This document shows positions 1 through 4,779 of a DNA stretch of 5,432 bases, piece by piece. The stretch is taken from positions 1 through 5,432 of the forward strand of contig JAEYNI010000169.1 in NCBI GenBank assembly GCA_023412635.1, given 5' to 3'. How positions within the stretch are numbered: the stretch's first letter is position 1; the number at the start of each line of letters is the position of its first letter. This stretch comes from Bacillota bacterium (lineage in GTDB: Bacteria; Bacillota; Clostridia; Acetivibrionales; DSM-1351). Below the pieces are notes generated by a model, which was not told the origin of the DNA, did no database searches, and saw only the letters and a list, made by a program, of their open reading frames with translations. The position numbers and the translations under genes were made by a program.

Positions 1-487
1 GATACGATATTTTCTCCGCCTTCAATGAGTTAACAACCTGACCTATGCCGATATATGCACTGTATTTATCAGGATGATTATTTACAGCATAAGTTGCAAG
101 AACTGTACCCCAAGAATGTCCTGAAATAATAATTTTAGGCTGGCTAAAGCGCTGAATCAAATAATCAGTAACCTCATTTAAGTCATTACAAAACACGTCT
201 ATAGTAAAAGTATCTTTAGGTATATTTTTTGAATAAGAGAGACCTGCACCTCTTTGATCCCATCGTACAACTGTAAAGTGCTCTTCTATATTTTTTTGAT
301 ATGCTCTAATGTAGCCAATTTCGGCTTGCCCAGGTCCACCATGAACAAATAGTAAAATAGGGTTTTGAATATTTTTACCCCGTATCATCAAATATTGTTC
401 AACTCCACCAATGTTCAACTTGATAACTTCCGCAATACTACATGGATAAATATTTCCTTGGGCATCCTTAATCTTAGGCGTTCTCAT
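1..487 (-). CDS. Alpha/beta hydrolase, proline iminopeptidase-like (S33 type), 3' part outside the window
   Basis: The reading frame is open from an ATG at 487-485 to the window edge, giving 162 visible residues. A strong TAGGAGGA ribosome binding site ends a few bases before the ATG and fixes the start. Visible motifs are HGGPG at residues 49-53 (oxyanion-hole loop), DQRGAG at 77-82, and the nucleophile elbow GHSWG at 123-127 with Ser125 as the catalytic nucleophile. HGGPG, DQRG and GxSxG in this order and spacing are the hallmark of the S33 prolyl aminopeptidase/proline iminopeptidase group, which removes N-terminal proline or acts on related small amides and esters. The catalytic Asp and His and the cap domain lie beyond the edge. 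There is no signal peptide, so it is probably cytoplasmic. The exact substrate cannot be read from this fragment, and other alpha/beta hydrolases share the motifs. The gene is divergent from the WYL regulator. Confidence 0.88.
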   Translation of the reverse strand, partial: MRTPKIKDAQGNIYPCSIAEVIKLNIGGVEQYLMIRGKNIQNPILLFVHGGPGQAEIGYIRAYQKNIEEHFTVVRWDQRGAGLSYSKNIPKDTFTIDVFCNDLNEVTDYLIQRFSQPKIIISGHSWGTVLATYAVNNHPDKYSAYIGIGQVVNSLKAEKISY

Positions 488-543
488 TGATGTCCTCCTA
501 ATATTTACTGTTTGTAAGGCAACTTATACTCAACTTAATGCTG

Positions 544-573
544 TATATAAAATATAAATAACCCTTACTTCAA
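544..573 (-). promoter_or_regulatory. Probable promoter of the hydrolase gene
   Basis: On the minus strand TTGAAG (573-568) is followed by 17-18 bp and then TTATAT or TATATA (550-544). This is a fair sigma-A-type match about 60 bp before the hydrolase start codon. The -35 lies inside a perfect inverted repeat (568-590). The choice of -10 is uncertain because the region is very AT-rich. Confidence 0.4.
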
Positions 574-590
574 GTTTAACATACTTGAAG
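568..590. promoter_or_regulatory. Perfect inverted repeat, candidate operator over the hydrolase -35
   Basis: CTTCAAGT (568-575) and ACTTGAAG (583-590) are perfect 8-bp arms separated by TTAACAT, 23 bp in all. Arm centres are about 15 bp apart, which fits a dimeric helix-turn-helix protein. The left arm contains the -35 hexamer proposed for the hydrolase, so bound protein would block that promoter. No T-tract follows on either strand, so a terminator is less likely. The binding protein is unknown; the adjacent WYL regulator is one candidate, but its other putative site (1735-1761) has a different sequence. Confidence 0.4.
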
Positions 591-690
591 GCGATTTGTC
601 TAAGTTGAAATTGCAAAACGTTGGGGGTATGACCGAACCAAGTTTTACGTTGACATCAGACATTCACCATCTGTTCTTTAATATATTTAG

Positions 691-699
691 TGTTATAAT
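691..699 (+). promoter_or_regulatory. Extended -10 element upstream of the WYL regulator
   Basis: TGTTATAAT at 691-699 is a perfect extended -10 (TGn plus TATAAT), 69 bp before the regulator's ATG. The -35 at normal spacing (about 671-676, CTGTTC) is poor, which an extended -10 can tolerate. A consensus TTGACA occurs at 650-655, but it is 38 bp upstream and too far to pair with this -10. Any role for that TTGACA is unclear. Confidence 0.5.
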
Positions 700-768
700 T
701 ATTTGAATAGCATTAAGAATCTATGCCTTTTAAATACTGATATCTCGTAGAAGAAGGGGTCTGAAGTT

Positions 769-1731
769 ATGTCAAAAAACGATAATATGCTGGCAATCTT
801 GTGGATGCTGAATTCAGGTACAAAAGTTACTGCAAAACGGATATCTGAGAAGTTAGAAATAAATATAAGGACTGTTTATCGTTATATTGATGCACTTTGT
901 GCCAGTGGAGTACCTATAATATCCGATACTGGTCATAACGGAGGGTATAGCTTATTGAGTAATTTTATCAATGCGCCTTTGTTCTTTGAAGTTGAAGAAC
1001 AAAAAGTACTTCTTCATGCTGCCCTATTTGCAAAAGAAGCAGGGTATCCTTTTAGTGAGGCATTAAGCAGAGCAACAGAAAAATTAAAAATGTATTCAAA
1101 CCGTGAACAGGAAAAAATTCTAAATCGCCACTTATCTGGTTTGGAAGTAATAAACCATAATATTGCCCCCTCTATTAAGACGACATTAGAAGAACTGGAG
1201 CAATCTGCAGCAAATGAGTACTCTGTAGAAATTAAATACCGTACAGGCCGTAATGAACAACACCGGTCAAGAGTGGTTGACCCGTACGGAATACTTTATT
1301 GGAACAACAAATGGTATACAGTCGGGTTTTGCCATCTTCGGAATGAAGTTAGAAGCTTTCGTGTTGAACGGATTTTACAGATAAAGCGGACGCAACTAAT
1401 GTTTAAACGACCTGATGCCTTTTCTGCCAGAGATTTTTTTTTACAGAACCTTTTGCCTGACCCGGCAGGTAAGGATGGAATGATTTCATTAATTATTAGT
1501 GGCAGATCGGAAGTTCTGGACGATTTGTGCATTCATTGGTTTTTAAGTCATTATCTAAAAGATAGGACGTCAAATCAAGCAGTATTTTTACTTGACGAAA
1601 CGATAATTCATGAATATGTACCCAGTTTTCTCTTATCTTATGGAAAGGCCATTAAAGTAATCGAGCCACAGAGTTTAAAGAAAAAGCTTGTTTCTGTTGC
1701 ATCGGAATTAATAGAATATTATCAATTTTGA
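769..1731 (+). CDS. WYL-domain transcriptional regulator (YafY/DeoR-like, HTH-WYL-WCX)
   Basis: This 320-residue protein has the usual length and order of the WYL family. An N-terminal winged helix-turn-helix (about residues 5-62) includes a recognition-helix region around RTVYRYID and ends with GGYSL. A WYL domain (about 145-210) shows DPYG at 171-174, W182-Y183 and the arginine-rich RSFRVERI at 195-202. A C-terminal WCX-like extension covers about 235-315. The name-giving WYL tripeptide reads WYT here. The family senses small ligands or nucleic acids through the WYL domain and controls adjacent genes. AAGAAGGGG at 751-759 is a good ribosome binding site for the chosen ATG. The gene lies 111 bp before a DJ-1/PfpI gene on the same strand, with a palindrome between them, so it probably regulates that gene and perhaps itself. 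Whether it represses or activates, and its ligand, cannot be told. Confidence 0.92.
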   Translation: MSKNDNMLAILWMLNSGTKVTAKRISEKLEINIRTVYRYIDALCASGVPIISDTGHNGGYSLLSNFINAPLFFEVEEQKVLLHAALFAKEAGYPFSEALSRATEKLKMYSNREQEKILNRHLSGLEVINHNIAPSIKTTLEELEQSAANEYSVEIKYRTGRNEQHRSRVVDPYGILYWNNKWYTVGFCHLRNEVRSFRVERILQIKRTQLMFKRPDAFSARDFFLQNLLPDPAGKDGMISLIISGRSEVLDDLCIHWFLSHYLKDRTSNQAVFLLDETIIHEYVPSFLLSYGKAIKVIEPQSLKKKLVSVASELIEYYQF

Positions 1732-1734
1732 TAG

Positions 1735-1761
1735 CTTCACTGACAGTCGTTGTCAGTGAAG
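1735..1761 (+). promoter_or_regulatory. 11-bp-arm inverted repeat: candidate operator and possible terminator
   Basis: CTTCACTGACA (1735-1745) and TGTCAGTGAAG (1751-1761) are perfect 11-bp arms around the 5-nt loop GTCGT, starting 3 nt after the regulator's stop codon. As RNA it forms a stable hairpin followed by TTGTTTTATT, an imperfect T-run, which could terminate the regulator transcript. As DNA it covers the likely -35 (TTGTCA, 1750-1755) of the downstream DJ-1 gene, so it is also a good operator. The symmetric core TGACA-N5-TGTCA suits a dimeric winged-helix protein. Binding by the upstream WYL protein is inferred from position only. Confidence 0.6.
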
Positions 1762-1776
1762 TTGTTTTATTATAAT
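1750..1776 (+). promoter_or_regulatory. Probable promoter of the DJ-1/PfpI gene
   Basis: TTGTCA (1750-1755) and a perfect TATAAT (1771-1776) are separated by 15 bp, shorter than the 17-bp optimum. The short spacer suggests a weak or activator-assisted promoter. The -35 is embedded in the right arm of the 1735-1761 inverted repeat. The start of transcription would be near 1783, leaving about 60 nt of leader. Confidence 0.5.
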
Positions 1777-1842
1777 GATAAACATTAATCACTAATGGAA
1801 GTTTGGTTAGTGCTCGATAAGCTAAAAAAGGGGGACTCTTAA

Positions 1843-2469
1843 ATGAAAAATACTGTATATCTTTATGTATTTAATACAATGGCAGATTGGGAAGTAGGTT
1901 ACTTAACCGCTGAATTGAATTCCGGGAGATATTATAAGAAAGGATTAACTCCATCAAAAATAGTAACCGTGGGCATTGATAAGACTCCTATTACTACAAA
2001 AGGAGGTTTACAAATATTGCCGGATATTGAGCTGGCTGAGTGCAATATTGAAAACATAGATGCCTTGATTCTACCGGGTGGAGATACGTGGACAGAAAAA
2101 ATTCATGAATCAATATTAAAGTTGGCAGAGCAGTGCTTAAAGGAAAATATTCTTGTGGGGGCAATTTGTGGAGCTACATTTGGGATTGCTCAGAAAGGAT
2201 TGCTGGATTCACGAGTGCATACTAGTAATGATTTGGAATACCTTAAAATGGTGTGTTCCAATTACAAAGGCGAGAAGTACTATAAAAATGAACCTGCAGT
2301 TACTGATGGGAAATTAATTACTGCTTCAGGAATAGCCCCATTGGAATTTACTTTATATGTCTTACAGGCCTTAGACGTATTTTTACCACAAACATTAAAC
2401 GCTTGGTATAAGCTTTATACAACACATGAATCTGAATACTTTCATGAATTAATGAATTCAATTCAATAA
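1843..2469 (+). CDS. DJ-1/PfpI family protein (class I glutamine amidotransferase-like fold)
   Basis: This protein has 208 residues, normal for a single-domain DJ-1/PfpI protein. Visible landmarks are Glu17 in DWE, LPGG at 77-80, the nucleophile elbow AICGATFG (107-114) with Cys109, and His126 in the RVHTSN segment (124-129). The Glu-Cys pair is what reactive-cysteine DJ-1 members use for glyoxalase/deglycase-like or chaperone/redox-stress roles. The sequence resembles the Bacillus YdeA/YraA-type group, and its exact reaction is unknown. There is no signal peptide, so it is cytoplasmic. AAAGGGGG (1827-1834), 8 nt before the ATG, is a strong ribosome binding site and supports this start. The gene follows the WYL regulator on the same strand and appears to have its own promoter. 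It is convergent with the downstream GNAT gene. Confidence 0.93.
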   Translation: MKNTVYLYVFNTMADWEVGYLTAELNSGRYYKKGLTPSKIVTVGIDKTPITTKGGLQILPDIELAECNIENIDALILPGGDTWTEKIHESILKLAEQCLKENILVGAICGATFGIAQKGLLDSRVHTSNDLEYLKMVCSNYKGEKYYKNEPAVTDGKLITASGIAPLEFTLYVLQALDVFLPQTLNAWYKLYTTHESEYFHELMNSIQ

Positions 2470-2479
2470 AAAATTAATT

Positions 2480-2521
2480 CCTTGTGCAAGGGGTGTGGGG
2501 GTTGTAGACCCCCATATGCCC
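2480..2521. terminator. Two adjacent inverted repeats between convergent genes, possible terminator
   Basis: CCTTG-TG-CAAGG (2480-2491) is followed by TGGGGG-TTGTAGA-CCCCCA (2496-2514). The second stem can be extended through an internal loop by GGG (2491-2493) with CCC (2519-2521). It begins 10 nt after the DJ-1 stop codon and lies about 50 nt beyond the end of the convergent GNAT gene. The plus strand has no T-tract after the stem. On the minus strand the stem is followed, after the second repeat, by AATTAATTTTTT, so it may work better for the GNAT transcript. The G/C-rich stem could also belong to a dispersed intergenic repeat. Confidence 0.4.
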
Positions 2522-2567
2522 ATGTAAACTCTGTCATAGAAAAAACAAAGCCAAACGAGGATAATGC

Positions 2568-3479
2568 TTATTTTGAACGTATATAATTAAGCTCTCTATC
2601 ATTTAAGTCACAATACTTAAAATTATGCTTTAATAATGTTTCTATTCTAATCGCAGCTTGCGGAACTGCTCTTGTTGCAATCTCTTTAACATCAAAAAGC
2701 AAATAAAAGTTTTCCACACACATATTAATTATCTCATCTAGCGCAGCTTTGTTTTCATAAGTAGATATTAAATCAAGGCGTAATATTCCACGCTCAACTT
2801 TATATTGACCTATCATTCCAAACATTTCGATTGTGCCAACAACTACTTTAGTTGATTTATCCATAATTGCAAATCTAACATAAGCTTGCTGAGAATAATC
2901 TAATAGCCAATAATCGATATACTTTCTAAGCTCATCAAGTGTATTAAAAGAAAAATTAGTACTACAATTAATGGAATTAAACAGTTCCTGCGATTTTGAA
3001 TCTGAATAGCATTTTATTAAATCATCAGCATCATTTTTCTCAACAAGACGATAAATAAAAATATCAGTTTCAAGTGTTGGGCAGTTTATGTATGGTGTAT
3101 GTGTACCAAAACGAATAAGGCGCATAATATCTTCTTCGGTTGCTAAACTATCATAATGGCTTGTTCCACCATCCGGACTATGATAGTTAATACCATTTTC
3201 AAAATTGATTTTTAGCCTATCAAGTAAGGCTTGTTTCCCATAATTTCGTGCATATTGATTGAACGCTCGGTTTCTAGTGCCTTGCAACATTCTTTCCTCA
3301 CAAGGGAATTTTTCACATTCATAACAACCGTCAAGGCTTTTCTCGTTGGCACATTGGTAGGCGGAACAATCACAGCCATTCTTACAGCCTCTAACTTTGC
3401 AACCAATACACTCTTCTTCTCTACACAAAACACAAGCTAATCCACACATTCCTAAATCTTTCTCACTATAAAATTTCAT
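2568..3479 (-). CDS. DUF3795 Cys-rich domain fused to a GNAT N-acetyltransferase domain
   Basis: This 303-residue protein has two parts. Residues 1-60 contain twelve cysteines (12, 16, 19, 24, 27, 32, 36, 38, 43, 52, 55, 60), starting with CGLAC and ending with CYECEKFPC. This matches the DUF3795 pattern, a small metal-binding domain presumed to hold zinc or an Fe-S cluster; the typical DUF3795 tail runs to about 125. Residues from about 140 to 300 form a GNAT domain: VVVGTIEMFG (212-221) is the beta4 region, RLDL (234-237) is beta-strand A, and the NCVENFY-like helix and C-terminal LLKHNFKYC follow. The acetyl-CoA loop, normally R/QxxGxG/A, reads TYENKAA here, so the pyrophosphate loop is atypical. 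AAAAGGAG (3496-3489), 9 nt before the ATG, fixes the start. The substrate is unknown. The gene appears to be monocistronic and convergent with the DJ-1 gene. Confidence 0.85.
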   Translation of the reverse strand: MKFYSEKDLGMCGLACVLCREEECIGCKVRGCKNGCDCSAYQCANEKSLDGCYECEKFPCEERMLQGTRNRAFNQYARNYGKQALLDRLKINFENGINYHSPDGGTSHYDSLATEEDIMRLIRFGTHTPYINCPTLETDIFIYRLVEKNDADDLIKCYSDSKSQELFNSINCSTNFSFNTLDELRKYIDYWLLDYSQQAYVRFAIMDKSTKVVVGTIEMFGMIGQYKVERGILRLDLISTYENKAALDEIINMCVENFYLLFDVKEIATRAVPQAAIRIETLLKHNFKYCDLNDRELNYIRSK

Positions 3480-3502
3480 TAACCATATCTCCTTTTACAT
3501 TT

Positions 3503-3534
3503 ATAATAAAAGGATAGCAGGGTAATGAGGACAA
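3503..3534 (-). promoter_or_regulatory. Possible promoter of the DUF3795-GNAT gene
   Basis: On the minus strand TTGTCC (3534-3529) is followed by TTTTAT at 17-bp spacing (3511-3506) or the better TATTAT at 20-bp spacing (3508-3503). These lie 25-55 bp before the ATG. The -10 choice is ambiguous in this AT-rich run. Confidence 0.33.
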
Positions 3535-3546
3535 CTGTATGTCGTC
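3530..3546. promoter_or_regulatory. Imperfect 17-bp palindrome over the GNAT -35, candidate operator
   Basis: GACAAC (3530-3535) and GTCGTC (3541-3546) form arms with one mismatch in six around TGTAT. The left arm overlaps the proposed -35 of the DUF3795-GNAT gene. It shares the GTTGTC word with the 1735-1761 palindrome, but the spacing of the half-sites differs, so a common regulator is only a guess. Confidence 0.25.
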
Positions 3547-3606
3547 TTTAATACATAGAACAAATTTCTTCTGCTTTTTCTTTTAGCATTTCTTAACTGT
3601 TTTCGG

Positions 3607-3658
3607 TATAAGAACACTGTCACGATGAACCCACCGTAAAATACACGGTGTTCTTATA
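3607..3658. repeat. Long inverted repeat with an alternative inner hairpin
   Basis: TATAAGAACAC (3607-3617) and GTGTTCTTATA (3648-3658) are perfect 11-bp arms around a 30-nt loop. TGT (3618-3620) with ACA (3643-3645) can lengthen the stem across a 2-nt bulge. A second hairpin, CACCGT (3632-3637) with ACGGTG (3645-3650), uses GTG 3648-3650 from the right arm, so the two structures exclude one another. No T-tract follows on either strand. It sits between the tRNA-derived copy and the GNAT promoter. The function is unknown: it could be a RNA structure, a protein site, or the end of a small inserted element. Confidence 0.5.
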
Positions 3659-3664
3659 ATTCCC

Positions 3665-3688
3665 ATTTGGCGGAGAGGGCGGGATTCG
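3665..3688 (-). pseudogene. 24-bp exact copy of the 3' end of tRNA-Ser(CGA)
   Basis: These 24 bp are identical to 3864-3887, offset by 199 bp. Read on the minus strand the copy starts in the T-loop (CGAAT), then carries the 3' T-stem strand, the 3' acceptor strand CCTCTCC, the discriminator G, CCA, and the AAT just downstream. The rest of a tRNA is missing, so this cannot be a working tRNA. A duplication from T-loop to just past CCA is the shape left when an element integrates into the 3' end of a tRNA gene. Partial recombination between tRNA-Ser copies is an alternative. Confidence 0.75.
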
Positions 3689-3762
3689 CCGCCTGCTTCG
3701 CATGCTAGTGACGTCGCCCACCCAAACCTTCGGTTTCGGTACCGGGCTCCTACGCTCACCTA

Positions 3763-3785
3763 AAAATGTGCATTTAGCACATTTT
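3763..3785. repeat. Central 9-bp hairpin of the GC-rich island
   Basis: AAAATGTGC (3763-3771) and GCACATTTT (3777-3785) pair perfectly around ATTTA. On the minus strand the right arm runs on into TTTTT, so it could act as a weak terminator for read-through from the tRNA. It sits at the centre of the larger imperfect palindrome 3732-3817, which makes a structural role in the element also plausible. Confidence 0.5.
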
Positions 3786-3833
3786 CTTAACGGCTTGCGC
3801 CCTCACGGGTTCGAACCCCTGGAAACTTCATAG

Positions 3834-3863
3834 AAAAAGTACCCGCGTATACGCAGGTACTTT
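3834..3863 (-). terminator. Rho-independent terminator of tRNA-Ser
   Basis: On the minus strand AAAGTACCTGCG (3863-3852) pairs with CGCGGGTACTTT (3847-3836) around a TATA loop, 12 bp with one T-G pair, followed directly by a T-run. It starts 3 nt after the encoded CCA and gives a single-tRNA transcript. Confidence 0.88.
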
Positions 3864-3866
3864 ATT

Positions 3867-3955
3867 TGGCGGAGAGGGCGGGATTCGAACCCGCGTGCGA
3901 TTGCTCGCTAACTGATTTCGAGTCAGCCCCGTTATGACCACTTCGATACCTCTCC
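3867..3955 (-). tRNA. tRNA-Ser, anticodon CGA, CCA encoded
   Basis: Read on the minus strand, the acceptor arm is GGAGAGG (3955-3949) paired with CCTCTCC (3877-3871), then discriminator G and encoded CCA (3869-3867). The anticodon stem GCTGA/TCAGT encloses the loop CTCGAAA, giving anticodon CGA, which reads UCG serine codons. A long class II variable arm with stem GCGA/TCGC is present, as in serine tRNAs. The T-arm is GCGGG-TTCGAAT-CCCGC, with perfect stem pairing. The length of 89 nt with CCA is normal for serine. It has its own promoter upstream and a strong terminator 3 nt downstream, so it is a single-gene unit. Its 3' 20 bp plus the adjacent flank are duplicated at 3665-3688. Confidence 0.95.
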
Positions 3956-4015
3956 GCGAATAGCTTTTGTTCAAATTAATCAATCCACAGTATTAATTAA
4001 ACTTTAGCATATATT

Positions 4016-4044
4016 ATTCTACACGGAAACCTGCGGGGATTCAA
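4016..4044 (-). promoter_or_regulatory. Promoter of tRNA-Ser
   Basis: On the minus strand TTGAAT (4044-4039) and TAGAAT (4021-4016) are separated by exactly 17 bp. Transcription would begin near 4009, leaving a leader of about 55 nt before the tRNA for RNase P to remove. Both hexamers differ from consensus by few bases. Confidence 0.55.
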
Positions 4045-4056
4045 GTTTTTTCTTTT

Positions 4057-4102
4057 TCCAAGTGTAAGTCTGAAAATAGTAAGTCCAAGTGTACTAGTGG
4101 AC
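4057..4102. repeat. Short direct repeats and a weak inverted repeat after the ABC operon
   Basis: TCCAAGTGTA occurs at 4057-4066 and 4084-4093. GTCCA (4083-4087) and TGGAC (4098-4102) form a 5-bp inverted repeat. This lies 20-65 bp beyond the permease stop codon, where an operon terminator is expected. The stem is short and no good T-tract follows on the minus strand, so termination here is not convincing. Confidence 0.25.
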
Positions 4103-4122
4103 CTTCTAAGTTTACCACTTTG

Positions 4123-4779
4123 TTAGAGCTCCATCCTGTCGTAGATTTTTTGTGAAATTCCAATTGAAATAGCATAGAAAACTATATCCAGTAAAATTGA
4201 TATTACGAACAGGGAATAGGGGCTATTTAGTACTGCGATATCAGGTAACTTATCCAAACTTTCCGGGCTGAGACCCTGTGCAATAGCACTTACCAGAAAC
4301 AATCCTAAAAAGGGGATAAAGGATATGAACCTGCCCTTTATGGCTCCAAATTTGAAAAATCCGGGTAATTGTATTGCCGTAAAAAACATGTATATTCCAA
4401 GACCGACGCTTAAGGCTACAATTAAATCCTCCATTGAGAATGATATTTTTGCAACGGCCATAATCAATGTATTAAGGACGGTCATGAGGATAGCTGCAAA
4501 AATCCCTGCAAGTGCTGTAAACAAGTATCTTCCGTTTACAATATCTTTCTTTGTTACAGGTATCAAGCCGTATAAACGATTAAGGTCATTTTTCTCTGCC
4601 ACCGAAAATGCATAGTTAGAAGTCATTGCCATAATACTCATGCATATCACAAGGCCTGAAACAAAATCCTTAGTACTGTATAATATAATTAACGGAGCTA
4701 AAAAAACAATCAGCAGAGACTTTGAATACGGTTTTATCAAGAAAAAATCAAGTGTTAGCATTTTTAATACATTATTCAT
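4123..4779 (-). CDS. ABC-2 type transporter permease, six-helix membrane protein
   Basis: From the ATG at 4779-4777 the protein has 218 residues. A longer open frame reaches back to 4836, but AAAGGAG (4795-4789), 9 nt before this ATG, shows that the internal start is the real one, so the first 19 residues of the longer frame are rejected. About six hydrophobic segments lie at 20-34, 38-55, 85-110, 116-138, 150-168 and 188-208. The cytoplasmic stretch AEKNDLNRLYGLIPVTKKDIVNGRY (split here only by description: AEKND at 61-65, LIPV at 72-75, GRY at 83-85) is typical of the ABC-2 exporter permeases paired with BcrA/YtrB-like ATPases. The start overlaps the ATPase stop by 8 nt, which implies translational coupling. 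The pair probably exports a peptide, lipid or antibiotic-like substrate from the cytoplasmic membrane. The substrate cannot be identified. Confidence 0.85.
   Translation of the reverse strand: MNNVLKMLTLDFFLIKPYSKSLLIVFLAPLIILYSTKDFVSGLVICMSIMAMTSNYAFSVAEKNDLNRLYGLIPVTKKDIVNGRYLFTALAGIFAAILMTVLNTLIMAVAKISFSMEDLIVALSVGLGIYMFFTAIQLPGFFKFGAIKGRFISFIPFLGLFLVSAIAQGLSPESLDKLPDIAVLNSPYSLFVISILLDIVFYAISIGISQKIYDRMEL

Larger units (their letters stand above)
3665..3820 (-). mobile_element. GC-rich palindromic island bounded by tRNA-like sequences, possible tRNA-targeting repeat element
   Basis: This non-coding segment is clearly more GC-rich than its AT-rich flanks. Read on the minus strand, one end carries a T-arm-like palindrome, GGGTTCGAACCC (3818-3807), and the other ends with the 3' piece of tRNA-Ser. 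Between them are nested inverted repeats: AAAATGTGC/GCACATTTT (3763-3785), GGGC (3744-3747) with GCCC (3799-3802), GGTTTCG (3732-3738) facing CGAACC (3812-3817), AAACC-TTC-GGTTT (3724-3736), CGGTACCG (3737-3744), and GGCGG/CCGCC (3669-3673, 3689-3693). There is no ORF of useful length. The design resembles a non-autonomous repeat or a remnant integrated at the T-loop, rather than a gene. The name and mechanism are inference. Confidence 0.5.

Noticed and set aside
520..537. CAACTTA repeated twice at an 11-bp interval in the hydrolase leader
   Set aside because: Two short copies in AT-rich DNA are easily due to chance, and they lie downstream of the promoter.
650..655. Consensus TTGACA as the -35 of the WYL gene
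   Set aside because: No acceptable -10 lies 16-18 bp downstream, and the strong extended -10 is 38 bp away.
1296..1532. Minus-strand open frame within the WYL regulator
   Set aside because: Shadow of a real gene, with no recognisable domain or context.
3231..3440. Open frames on both strands overlapping the Cys-rich end of the GNAT gene
   Set aside because: They lie wholly inside the well-supported DUF3795-GNAT gene in other frames, and no family match is visible.
3500..3534. MerR-type promoter before the GNAT gene
   Set aside because: A 20-bp spacer is possible, but the spacer lacks the dyad symmetry such regulators bind.
3700..3744. Cluster of palindromic hexamers (GCATGC, GACGTC, GGTACC) resembling a cloning polylinker
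   Set aside because: The sites are spaced irregularly within a segment that also carries host tRNA sequence, and no vector features are present.
3665..3820. CRISPR array or integron attC site
   Set aside because: Only one direct-repeat pair exists, with no regular spacers. No attC core sites, integrase or cassette genes are visible.
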